A stretch of 64,000 bases of DNA from Blasia pusilla (Eukaryota > Marchantiophyta > Marchantiopsida > Blasiales): assembly GCA_050084515.1 (NCBI GenBank), contig CM114272.1:36642001-36706000 (forward strand), given 5' to 3'. Every line of letters begins with the position of its first letter. The first letter of the stretch is position 1. The notes under the pieces are model-generated. The model saw only the letters and a program-made list of their open reading frames with translations. It ran no database searches and was not told where the DNA came from. The translations under genes were made by a program, and so were the position numbers. This document shows positions 34,452 to 46,019 of the stretch, in pieces.

Positions 34452-36175
34452 CAAATTGGAACTAGAGTTCAAATTGCTAATTTTGTTTGAATTAGTTTAC
34501 ACTTATGGAGCTGGATATATAGTATTAATTCTTATGTTATTCCTGTAGAGGCCACCAATATTATTGGAAAATATAGAATGCTCAGCTGATTCGAGGGAGG
34601 TTATCACACTGAAATTGCGGCGTTGAGGCGTGCAAACGTCTTAATGAGTTTTAGTTCTGAAGACATAGTACCCTTTCAGAAGTATCACCGCTTTTGACGT
34701 GGTAGCAATTCAGACGTAATGTCCATTCAGAGTTGTTTGTAGTGGGTAAAAACAACTGAAGGATTTTTTATTAATCATCACGAATCTCTATCCTTCACTA
34801 CTTTGTGTTTCTATTGGAGGGTGCCGAGTCATCTCGCAACCGCCCTACAATGTAGTCTATTGTAGCTTTATGAGTCTACATAGTTTCGGCGGGCTAATGT
34901 ATGATATAACTATACCTAATACAGAAGTTTCAACCGGGCGGGGTTATATTGGAACATATGTTAGGATAAGGAATCTAGTAATATAATCACATTTCTGTCA
35001 ATTTCCTCCTCTTTCAGTCATTGACTTATTGGCCCAGGTGGACGTCATCCTTGTAAGGTTCAATTAGGAGTTGGGATGTCATTGTTGTAAGTTCTGGTAT
35101 CAATTCCTAGATCTACGAGGGAAGGGAAGGGCGTTCAATGGTACGTTCAAGGAGCTGAGATTGAATCTGGTGGTGTTAGTGGATCCCCGGTGTCAAAATC
35201 TTGAGCTTATTGAAATTTCATCATAGACAAGAGCAACATGTGCCTAAGGGACCGAGTTCCAAAATTACTAAGGTTGTACAGATCTTGACTTTCTAATTTA
35301 CCAAGGTTAGTTCACGTCTACATATATTCGCACTAAATGGATTTATAATGAGTACTATATTGCTCAAATGACTGTCTATCTTGCATTATGATTGGGTTTT
35401 CTTTCTATGTTAAGAGGAGATAGTCGATGGGTACCTACATGATGGTACAAAATTCTAGTGGTAAAAAATTTCTGGTCATCATAGAGTAGTTGCCTTCTCT
35501 AAACTTCATGAGGCCACTAGGGACAATTTTTTCCAAATTATCCCGTTTATAGTAGTTTGGGGGGGTTTTGTCCCTAAAATTATCTTTGGTATTGCACCCT
35601 CTCCTCACTTCACAATCAAATGGACGCATATGCGAGCAAAGTAGAGACTCCGATAAGAATGCAGATTTCCACTTTTTGGGCCCACATGAGCATTATTGAG
35701 TTGGCAACGATCAAGAAGACCAAGAAGAGGAAGATTGGATAATTGGTGGGTTTCCTTGCATTGAAGATTGCTAATGCAGTACCATTCGATTCGAATTATG
35801 AATTTCTAATTATAACTTGAATTTTGATAAAACAGATAATACACAGACCATCTCTATTTTTAATCAGTCTGAGCTATTATTATTGGTATCCTAATCAAAC
35901 TGAAGTTCCATGTTTTCTATAGATCATGTCGAAGAGACTCAACCCCCATTTTGGTTCCACCCACAAGGAGATAAATATCTTTTTCTAGAATTACTCTACT
36001 GCCACATGGAATATGTGGCATGTATGTTGTCATGGTTGCCTACGAGGAAGATAAACTCATAGTACGAGATGGTCTCGCATACTCTGAGTAATGGCCGAGA
36101 TATAAAATGAGCGTTAAGAAGAGGAGGTTGAAGAAGACTGATTTGATATTGCTCTAGGGGCTTGACGAGAAGAAT

Positions 36176-37070
36176 GTGATGCAAGTCGCAGAAGAGCTCC
36201 TGAAATTAAGGATGCAAACGCGGCCAGCATCTACTTGCAAAATATGGAACAAAGACTTGATAGACTTGAAATCGTACTATGATAAATTGAAGCACAAACA
36301 AGTCAATGTAGGCGCCACGGGTCTCGTCTTAATGCAAGCGAAAGATTATTGCCGTTCTTTGTTGAAATTGAAACACTCAGAAATCTTATAGTTGCTTGCC
36401 AAAGAGCTTCTAAACTATGGTTTTGAGTAATACCTTGTATAGTCAAATTTCCAATGACTGATCCAAAGAGACAAAATATTGGGAATGGAGGATATCTCAT
36501 GGTTATAATAGCGGTATTTTGCAATGATTTTGATGACTACACGCTTGACAAAGAACTCGTTGTTGTAAGTAGAGTACTTGGTGGAAAATTTCTTCCCGCG
36601 TCGCTTAGCGACATTAGAAATAGGATCAATGAGGAGTATAGATTCCTTCCAACCCTCAAAGAGAACGTGTTTTGAATGCATGACCATGTGGAGATTTTCT
36701 TTAGAATGTCAAAGGTTGGACCGCGGAAGAATGCCATTGCGGTAAATCCAGGTTATCGCCTACTCGTGGCTCTAGTGGTGAGTTTCTCATTTGGAACCTA
36801 AGTTCTCATCATGATTACATGCAGTCTAATTCTTATTTCAAAGATATGTACTAACTCCCAGAATTGGTACCATCACACGTTTCGGGCATCTATTTCCAAG
36901 CATTCTATCCGCAAGTGGATGAGGCAACATTGTTGGACTTTTGCATGAAATTCGATCAATTCTTCAAGATCGATTCAAATCGTAGTCTTCAAAGGACTAC
37001 CCCTGCAGTGAATTCCGAACGAGAAAAAAAGGTGGCATCTTCCAAAGGCAATAAACAAACGGATGCCTGA
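36176..37070 (+). pseudogene. Unrecognised reading-frame remnant, left arm
   Basis: Three short plus-strand frames follow one another: 36176-36391, 36454-36675 (73 codons, starting MTDPKRQ) and 36864-37070. The middle and last have counterparts in the right arm (41709-41488 and 41371-41105, minus). Between the two middle frames I count about 17 amino-acid-changing codon differences against four silent ones, close to expectation without selection, so they are at best dead coding sequence. I do not recognise the protein. A Lys-rich tail (SEREKKVASSKGNK) is shared by both copies. Confidence 0.4.
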
Positions 37071-37660
37071 AATTGCAAAGGAGCAAAGGACCCAGACTAC
37101 AAAGAGGAGTTAGATGATGACGAATCAGAAGTTAGCTCTAGGATTTTTTGCTTGGAATCATGCCAGATGTTTGTTCCTTTTTGCACAACTATTCGGTTCA
37201 ATCATCGAGGCCCATTACTAATTTTGGTTGTTTTCCATGATAAGGAGAACGGAGTCATGGAGAGGGATGAAGGCGAGGGATTGGATCCCTCGACTCTAAA
37301 AGGATGACATCGATAGATGTGTTGAACCCTCAAATTTTGATAGAGGAGACTAGTGCTCTAGCCACTCCTGGTTTGGCAAGAGATTCCGACAAAACTATCC
37401 CCATCCTGTTGGAAGAAAATATCGTAACTTCAATTTAAAAAGCTTGTTATGAAAAATCTTCATGCTTTTCAATGGGACGTGACTATTACATATGGAATTA
37501 TAATCTAAGTATCTATTTGCGAAGCAATCATCGTCAATTGGTGGAAAATTATTTGGAGTATTGGTGCTCACTCTTGAGGGAGAAAAAGATGATGAAGTGC
37601 TGGAGAACATATCCAAGCAGACGCCACCGTTGAAAATACCAACTCCTATGAGAAATTTAC

Positions 37661-40522
37661 ATGATCTCTATGATCCTCCTAAAACAACTAAATCCTTCTC
37701 ACTATTAGTTTCAAATTAATGTTTTTGTTCTTATTATGTTGAGTGCCCATAGAGAGAAAACAAGAGGGAGGGACTCCGTGGGATAAAAAAGTAGATTTAG
37801 ACTTCATCGAGCTCTTCTATTTAGGTGAGCAACCCAATTAGTTTTTCCTAACGGACATTTTCCGAGCCTCCTCTTGCAATCATGTAGAACTGAAGTTCTC
37901 GTTCTGTCGAGCATTTTGGCACTATACAAGGAGAAAAGGAGAGATTTCTTGGGACGGGAAAGCAAACTCCATCGTCATCAAGCTCTCCTACTCAAGTGAG
38001 CAACCCGATTAATAATTCCTAACAGATGTTTTCGCAACCTCTTCTTGCACTGAATGAGATGTATAACTAAAGTTCTCATTATGTCAAGCATTTTGGCCCT
38101 CCATAGGGAGAAAAGGAAATTGAGGGACTATAGGATACGGAAAAGCTAATTGCAATGTTATTGGCTTCTCCAAATCATGTGAACAACTAAAGTAATGATT
38201 CCTAATGTATTTAAATTCTCATGGTGTTGATAATCTCCACACTTACTTGGCATTCTGGAAAGAAGCCCTCATATTTTGGTTTCATGTAGGAGTCTCTCGA
38301 TGGAACACGTAGTAAATCGACGTTTGAGTGTTCAACGGTTGGTGACTCGCAACTAAGAAAAGGAGTAAATACTATCCTCGGAATGACTTAGCCACATGGA
38401 ACATCTCCAAATAATACTAGGACCAAAATCGACCGAGGGACAGGAAAATAAGACTCCGCGTGGAGGTCGAGCGGCCCTATTCAAACCATTGAAGTATTTT
38501 GATGAGTCATGAAAAGATTGGTTAAATTTGGATAGCGAGCAACACATTTTGTTTTTTGACGTGGCTGGAAATCAAAACCACCACGATACGGTAGAGCATT
38601 TTGTGAAGTTTCCAAAATGAAAGGCATCATTGTCACAAGATAGTTTTCTAATGATAGTGTTGATAAACTATCTTGAACTTGTGCGGCTCAGTATATCCAA
38701 TGGCCACTTCCAAGCTCCATAGGAGTTCATCCGATAGTATGATTTGTCCTCTTATTCTAGAAAGGTAATGTGAGTACCTTCCCATTGTGAACTATTCTTA
38801 ACCAATATTTCACCTTTAAATTTGAGATTATTCCTAGTAATGAAATGTTTCGCGTAGCTTGCATCGACGCTACTTTGAATCAAAGGAGCTTGTTGCTAGT
38901 CAAAATCTTGCACTCCGACCTTCAAGCAACAAGGTAAGCACTATGATTGTGATAGTTCAATGAATGAATATTGCGTGATGGAATTTAAGTTCTAATTCCC
39001 TCTTTGAAAGACTAATACCTTGCCTTGGTTGGTAGATAGGTGAAATCCCTTAGGCCTCTTCTTATCTTCAAAATCGATGGAATTCTTTTCCTAATTATGG
39101 ATACAGATAGCAAACCATATCTCCTCGGTCTTAGGGAAAATAATGCCAAGATGTCGGAAGATGGACGGGTTATATTTTTCACTTCTCACATGAGGCTACC
39201 AACTGACATGATAGAGAAAGAATGGGATTTGGACGACGATGAGTAGCAAAAATGCAGTTGAAATGCTTGAGGGGCTAGCAGATTTGAGCTATTTGTGTGA
39301 ATTTTTCGTCAAGAAATCCAAAGTTTTTTGTTGGTGCGGGATTGCTCTATTCAAAAAGGGACAAAAGCAAAGTATGTGAAAGATCTACGGTTCTATTACT
39401 GTCTTATAGAGTTTAGAAACTTCTCCTGCCCAAAGAATACAGTCTTAGTGAATATTGGGATCAATTCCCTCCTTTTGAATGGAAGCCTAGTAGTCTTTTA
39501 TCTTACCTTCTAATAATAAAAGAGAGTTCATGGATAGGACGAGTGTTAGTCATTCTATAAGTACTAGGCGGATTGGTTTTCCAAAGCCATATTCTATTGG
39601 TGATAATAGAGAACGTCTTATCTATGCAATCCCGGAAAAGCTAAAGGCCTCGGCCTTATTCAAGAATGTACTTAGAGAGCTGACAGGGACAGTATGCACG
39701 GAAAGTCCAAGAGTGGAGATAACCGCATAAGTCTTCTTTGGCAGCGTGGATTAGAATTTAGTGCAAGCTCCTACGCGAGCATGTAGTATCAATGCCTTCC
39801 TTATTGCCAAGTGATGTTTGGAGTATCCAAAAGAGAAACAACTCGCGGCTAGAGTTCTCAACACCACCGGGAATTTGGAGGCCCGTTTGTCGTGTACCTA
39901 CTCTCCTTGAATGTTAATCTTAGTGTTGCGGAAGCGTACATTTAGTAGGACACGCTCTCATGGCCAACCTGCACCCAACGCACTCACGTTAGTTTGGCTT
40001 TGGATCAAGCGGCCTTCCAATCCACGGAATCCTCAACTTGGCATCTCATCAAGCTCAACCTTCGCTCATTCCTAGGTTCCCAACACGGCAAGTCCTTCAA
40101 GACTTGGAACAAACTTTTTGGTTAGTCCAAGAACTTAAAACGGCACTTGTGCGCCTAGCGGTTCCAACTATTCAACTGACCTCATGCGAGTTCCTAACCG
40201 GGACCCAAGTAATTAAGTTGCGGGCTGGAATCCAAGAGAGATCTCTGAAATTCTTCTCAATAGACTTGGTTCAGGTTTTCAAGCCCAACTCCAAACTCCC
40301 GATCCGTACCATGCCTTTCAGGCGCCCCGTGGCGCCTAAAGTGGGATTCAAGTCCCAAGCACCCTTGGAGACCTTCCCCCTTACTAGTACTTGAGGGGAT
40401 CTCTACTACCCCCCACCTTTGGAAAAGGATGGTCGGGCCCTTCATTGTGGCCCTCAACCTGACTCTACTTACAGTCATTTTCGGCTAATTTCTCAGCCAC
40501 TACTTGTGCGTTTGCGGAGATC
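37661..40522. other. Spacer of the large inverted repeat
   Basis: This contains the start of segmental-duplication copy 2 (37808-38877), a 1 kb stretch without paralogue in the window (38878-39887), and a truncated chromovirus LTR (39888-40522). The unique stretch has three short plus-strand frames (39040-39246, 39328-39513, 39530-39730). They contain no motif I know and may be pieces of one broken gene. Confidence 0.55.
39888..40522 (-). mobile_element. Truncated chromovirus LTR
   Basis: Aligns with 57892-58520: it opens with TGTCGTGTACC against TGTCGCACC, then CTACTCTCCTTGAA, GTGTTGCGGAAGCG, CATCAAGCTCAACCTTC, CGTGGCGCC against CGCGGCGCC, and GGGCCCTTCATTGTGGCC. It ends about 630 bp in, exactly where inverted-repeat homology starts (40523), so the U3-side third is missing. 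It is more diverged than the two LTR ends of the element at 57892-64000. Confidence 0.85.
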
Positions 40523-41947
40523 TTTCTCATCGCAACTCATATTTTTTACCGTGGCGTTTTCTTGGATCTGCTCTCATGCACTTCATCATCCTTTTCTCCC
40601 TCAAGAGTGCCGATACTCCAAATTATTTTCCACCAATCGACGATGATTGCTTCACAAATGCATACTTAGATTAGAATTCCATATGTAATACTCATTGTCC
40701 CACTGAAAAGCATGAAGATTTTTCATAACAAGCTTTTTAAATTGAAGTTACGATATTTTCTCCCAACGGGGTGGGGATAGTTTTGTCGAAATATCTTGCC
40801 GAACCGGAAGTGACTAGAGCACTAGTCTCCCCTATCAAAATTCGAGAGTTCAACACATCTATCAATGTGCCCCTTTCAAAGTCGAGGGATCCGATCCCTC
40901 GCCTTCATCCCTCTCGATGACTCCGTCGTCCTTATCATGGAAGACAACCAAAATTAGTAATGATCCTTGATGATTGAACCGAATAGTTGTGCAAAAAGGA
41001 ACAAACTTCTAGCATGATTCCGAGCAAAAAATCCCAGAGCTAGCTTCTGATTCGTCATCATCTAACTCCTCTTCCTTGTCTGGGTCCTTTGCTCCTTTGC
41101 AATTCTAGGCATCCACATGTTTATTGCCTTTGGAAGGTGCCACCTTTTTTTCTGGCTCAGAAGTCAATCCAAGGGTAGTCCTTAGAAGACTACGGTTTGA
41201 ATCGATCTTGAAGAATTGATCGAATTTCATGCAGAAGTCGGACAATATTGCCTCATCCACTTTGCGGATAGAATTCTTGGAAATAGATGCCCAAAATATG
41301 TGATGGTACCAACTTTGGGAGTTAGTACATATCTTTGAAATAAGAATTAGACTACATGTAATCATGATCAAAACTCAGGTTCCAAATAAGAAACTCACCA
41401 TTAGAGCCACCAGTATGATAACCTAGATTTACCGTAATGGCATTCTTCCGCGCTCCAACCAGAGAAAATCTCCACATGGTCACCCATTCAAAACACGTTC
41501 TCTTCGAGGGTCAAAAGGAATCTATACTCCTCGGTGATCCTATTTCTAATGTTGCTAAGGGAGGCGGGAAGAACTTTTTTGCCAAGTAATCTACTTACAA
41601 CAGCGAGTTGTTTTTCAAGAGTGTACTCATTAAAACCATTGCAAAATACCGCTATTACAACCATGAGATATCCTCCATTCCCAATCTTCTCTCTCTTTGG
41701 ATCAGTCATTGGAAATATGACTATAAAAGGAATTACTCAAAAGCTGAGATTGGAGGCTCTTTGGCAAGCAACTATAAGATTTTTGAGTATTTCAATTTTA
41801 AGAAAGAACAGAAATAATCTTTTGCTTGCATGAAGACGACACACGTGTCCAAAAAATTCTCCAAATTCTTCTACATTAAACCGTTCATAATCATTTGATG
41901 CGCTAGCAATATTTATAAATACTATGTCAAAAAGATGACTAATAACT

Positions 41948-41990
41948 TAGAGATTTATGATGATTTCGTGTGAATCATCATAAATCTCTA
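41948..41990. repeat. Perfect hairpin at an inversion boundary
   Basis: Arms of 18 bp (41948-41965 and 41973-41990) flank the loop TCGTGTG. The right arm of this hairpin starts the segment matched in direct orientation at 34770. The left arm has no equivalent there. Confidence 0.85.
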
Positions 41991-43104
41991 TCCTTCATTA
42001 CTTTGTGTTTCTATTGGAGGGTGCCGAGTCATCTCGCAACCGCCCTACAATATATTCTATTGTAGCCTCGGGAGCCTACATAGTTTTGGCGGGCTAATGT
42101 ACGATATAACTATACCTAATATGGAAGTTTGGACCTTGGGCCGGGGTATCTTGGAACGTTTGTTGTGCTAAGTTGTTTGTTATGCTAAGTTGTTTGTAGT
42201 GCGTAAAAATTAAGGTGGTTGTACGCCTCAACGTCGCAATTTCAGTGTGATAACCTCACTCGAATCAGCCGAGCATTCTATTGTTCCCAATAACATTGGT
42301 GGCCTCTACACAGACAACATAAGAATTAATATTATCGATCAAGTTCTAGAAATGCAAACTCATTCCAACCAAATTAGCAATAACTCTAGTTTTCAATAAC
42401 ATTGTTGGCCTCTACATGGACTACATAAGAATTAATATTATAGAACCAATTCCATAAATATAAACTCATTCCAAAAAAATTAGCAATTGGAACTCTAGTT
42501 CCCAATGATATCACTCGCCTCTACAAGGACTACAAAAGAATTAATACTATAGATCTAGTTCCAGAAATGCAAACTCATTCAAACAAAATTAGCAATTGGA
42601 ACTCTATTTCCAAAAGAACAAGGTGGCATTGGTCAGGAGTATCTAAGAATCAGAACTATAGATCTAGTTAAAAAAATAATAATTGAATCCAATTCCCTAA
42701 ACTCTAGTTCAAGAAATGAGAACATAATTCAATTGAGGAATCTGAGCTCTAAATGACATCTCTCGATCGCCATTCAAAAATATACATTTAGTTACAGCCC
42801 AACTATAGACATACTACCAAAAATAGGAAGTGAATCTAACAAGAAATGAGAACGAGTGTCAATCGGAAGTCTAGTACCAAACCCTAAACCCTAAACTCGG
42901 ACATGCAAAGTAGTTGTAGAAATGATAGATCGATCAAAATAGTTTCACAAAGAACACTCAAGAATGCACCTCTAGATGACATCTCCCGCCTCCTAATAAA
43001 AAATATACGTCCAATAGCATAAAAATTATATATCTAGGACCAATTTGATAGGCCTCAGTCGAGAAATGAAAATTGGACATAAGAGTCTAAACGATAAGCA
43101 TTCC

Positions 43105-45110
43105 GCTAAGCTCTTTCTTGGCTGCTTGAGCATTGGAACTCTAGATCGGAACTATAATTCCCAAATGAAATCGTGGGACTCTTTCCCGACTACATACCTC
43201 ACCATCAAAGCTATAGATCTAGTTCTCGAAATAACAAGGAGGATCAATCAAAACTCAAGTTCCGGTTCCAGTACCAAGAACTGAGCCCCAACAGGGGCAT
43301 TTGGAACTCTAGTTCGCAAATGATATTTCATGCCTCTTTCTTGGCTGCCTCACTAGGGGAACTAAAGATCCAGTACTAGAAATAATAAGGAGGATCAATT
43401 GGTACCTTGGTTCTGGTTCCAAAGATGAGAAGTGATCCCTAAACGAGTGCATTCACAACTATAGTTCCCAAATGATATCATGGGTCTCTTTCCTAGCTAC
43501 CTCACCATCGGAGTTATAAATCCAGTTCTCGAAATGACAAGGAAGATCAATTGGAACTCAAGTTCAACTCAAGTTCATGTTCCAAACACAAGACCTGAGC
43601 CCTAAACGAGGGCATTCGGAACCGTAGTTCCCAAATAAAAATCCTCAAACTCTTTCTCGCCTACCTCACCATCGGAGCTATACATCCAATTCTTGAAATG
43701 ATAAGGAGGATCAATTAGAGGTCACGTTCAGGCTCCAAAGACGAGAACTGATTTGTATAGAAGGGCATTCAAAATTATAGTTCCCAAATGAAATCCTCAA
43801 ACTCTTTCTTGGCTACCTCATCATTAGAGCTATAGAGCTGGTTCTCAAAATGACAAGGAGGATCAATCACAACTCAAGTTCCAATTCTAGTGACAAAACT
43901 TGAGCTCAATCGGGGACATTCTGGACTCTAGTTGCCTAATGAGATTGCGGGTCTAATTCTTGACTTTCTCACCGTCAGACCTATGGATCTAGTTCTCGAA
44001 ATGAAAAGGAGGATCTATCAGAACTTAGGTTTTGATTCTAGAGGTGAGAACCGATCCCTAAACGAGGGCTTTTGCAGCTGTAGTTCCCAAATCAAATTGG
44101 TGGCCTCTTTGCCGGCTACTTGACCATCAGAACTATAGATCAAGTCCTCAAAATGAGATAGAGGATCAATTAGAACTCAATGACGAGAATTGAGCGTGAA
44201 AGGGGGCATTCTGAATTGGAGTTCCCAAATCAAATCACTCGCCTCTTTCCCACCTTCCACACCATCGGAACTATAGCTCTACTTCTAGAAATGAGAAGGA
44301 GGATCAATTGGAACTCAGATTCAATTTCCAGAGACGAGAACAGATCCCTAAACAAGGGCTTTCAAAATTGGAGTTCCCAAATCAAATCGCTCACCTCTTT
44401 AATTTGCCGGCTACCTTACCATCTAAACTAAAGATCCACTTCTCGAGATGAAAAGGAGAATCTATCGGAACTAAGGTTTTAGTTCGAGAGACAAAAATGG
44501 ATCTCCAAGCGAGGGCATTCAAAATTATAGATCCCAAATAAAATCGCAAGCCACTTTTGCGGCCATCTCACCAACTCAACTATAGATCGAGTTCTTGAAT
44601 TGAAAAGGAGGATCAATCAGAACTCAGATTCTCATTCTAGAGACGAGAACAAATCCTTAAACGAGGGCATTTGGAATTGTAGTTCCCAAATGAGATTGTA
44701 GGCCTGCTAATGAGTTGCCTCACCATCCGAATCATATATCTAGTTCTCAAAATTAGAAGGAGGATCAATCGGAAATCATGTTAGGGTTCCAAAGACAAGA
44801 GCGGATCCTAAAACAAGGGCATTTGAAACTATAGATCCCAAATCAAATTACTAGCCTCTTTTGAACGAGGGCATTCAAAATTATAGATCCCAAATCAAAT
44901 GGCTACCTCACTAATAAATCTATAGATTGAGTTCTTGAATTGAAAAGGAGGATCAATCGGAACTCACATTCTAGTCCAAGAAACGAGAACGAATTTCTAA
45001 ACAAGGATATTTAAAACTATAGTTCCCAAATCAAATCGTTGGCCTCTTAAGCAGCTGCCTCACCATTAAAACTATAGATCCAGTTGTCAAAATGAGAAGG
45101 AGGATCATTT
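43105..45110. repeat. ~150-bp tandem repeat array (copy 2)
   Basis: About thirteen units. GGGCATTC-type unit starts lie at 43610, 43763 and 43912, giving spacings of 153 and 149 bp. Unit order and variants after 43770 match 1771-3205 one by one, so the array was duplicated as a block. Confidence 0.85.
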
Positions 45111-45400
45111 GAGAACTGTTCCCTCTAGTGCTACAACTATTCTCTCTAGAGCAAGATTTCTTTCCTCCAATGCTAGAGATGAGAACGAGAATTATGGCAT
45201 ATTAGTTAGAAATTGAGCCCGAAATGAACTCGGCGAGACCTCTACCAAGGTCGGTGAATCGGCATGATACTAGTTAGACTTATAGTTGATATGGCAAACG
45301 CATCGGATTTTCAAATAAATTATATAACTTGAGCGATCAGAATTTTAGGACCTTAACATTCACCCCACCTAATCCTCATTTTCCCATCTATATTTAAGGG

Positions 45401-45929
45401 GTAAGAGTTCTTGGGGTCCCAATTGGCTTCATCGGCTATGTCTCAAAGTTCTTGGATGAGACCCTTTTGAAAGACGTGGAATGGCTTCATTTGTTACCTC
45501 GTCTAGGGGATCCCCAAGTGGCTTATGGGATTCTCTCCCAATATTTTCTACGACGTCCTTCCTACCTTCTTTGCACTTGTCCTCCCACTTCAAGGTTCTT
45601 ACATTGGTTGGCCTCTTTTGACGCTTCTATCTTGGCAACTGTTGGTCAACTTCTTGGCCCGAATATCTTTGAAGGAGAGGATGGTGACTTTGCTTCATGA
45701 CAAGCTATCTTGCCTATTTCTTTTGGAGGGGAGGGACTGTCCTCCATAGTCGTATCTACTCCTGTAACCTTTTTGGGGGGTTAGGCGTTGGTAGCACTGA
45801 TTATGGCTTCTACCCCTTTGAGTCAATTGATTACGGAAGGGCTTGATTGACTTCAAGAGCATATTTTTGAGAATGTGCATCAAATCAACTTTTCTAGCAT
45901 TCTCTCCGAGGCATATTTTGATGCTAGTT
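45401..45929 (+). pseudogene. Retroelement remnant downstream of a LINE-like RT, copy 2
   Basis: Same open frame and the same two in-frame stops (TGA near 45698, TAG near 45781) as 3488-4016, with a handful of substitutions. Motifs: LPRLGDPQVAYGIL, RRPSYLLCTCPP, FDASILATVGQLLG, then ILPISFGGEGLSS. The shared stops show the element was already dead before the segmental duplication. Confidence 0.5.
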
Positions 45930-46019
45930 GAGCTCCAGCAAGAATCAAGGAGTTAAGTTATAGTGTGAGATGTGCGACTGATGAATTTATTCCTTTTGCA
46001 GTGAAATTATTCGGTCATT

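Larger units (their letters stand above)
31725..37660. repeat. Large inverted repeat, left arm
   Basis: Its reverse complement aligns with 40523-45335. It begins with ATCGCTCAAGTCATATAAC and ATCATACCCATTTAGCC, passes through the ~150-bp array (31925-33790), a telomere-like motif (34052), a CACTGAAATTGCGGCGTTG block (34610), and reading frames at 36176-37070. It ends near ATGAGAAAT at 37660. Bases 35000-36300 have no counterpart in the right arm, and 34760-34990 matches 41968-42160 in direct rather than inverted orientation. Confidence 0.85.
40523..45335. repeat. Large inverted repeat, right arm
   Basis: Reverse complement of 31725-37660, minus about 1.2 kb (the equivalent of 35000-36300). 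It carries a ~200-bp segment (41968-42160) in flipped orientation relative to the rest. The outer part (from about 43770) belongs to the segmental duplication and is also present at 1771-3420. Confidence 0.85.
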
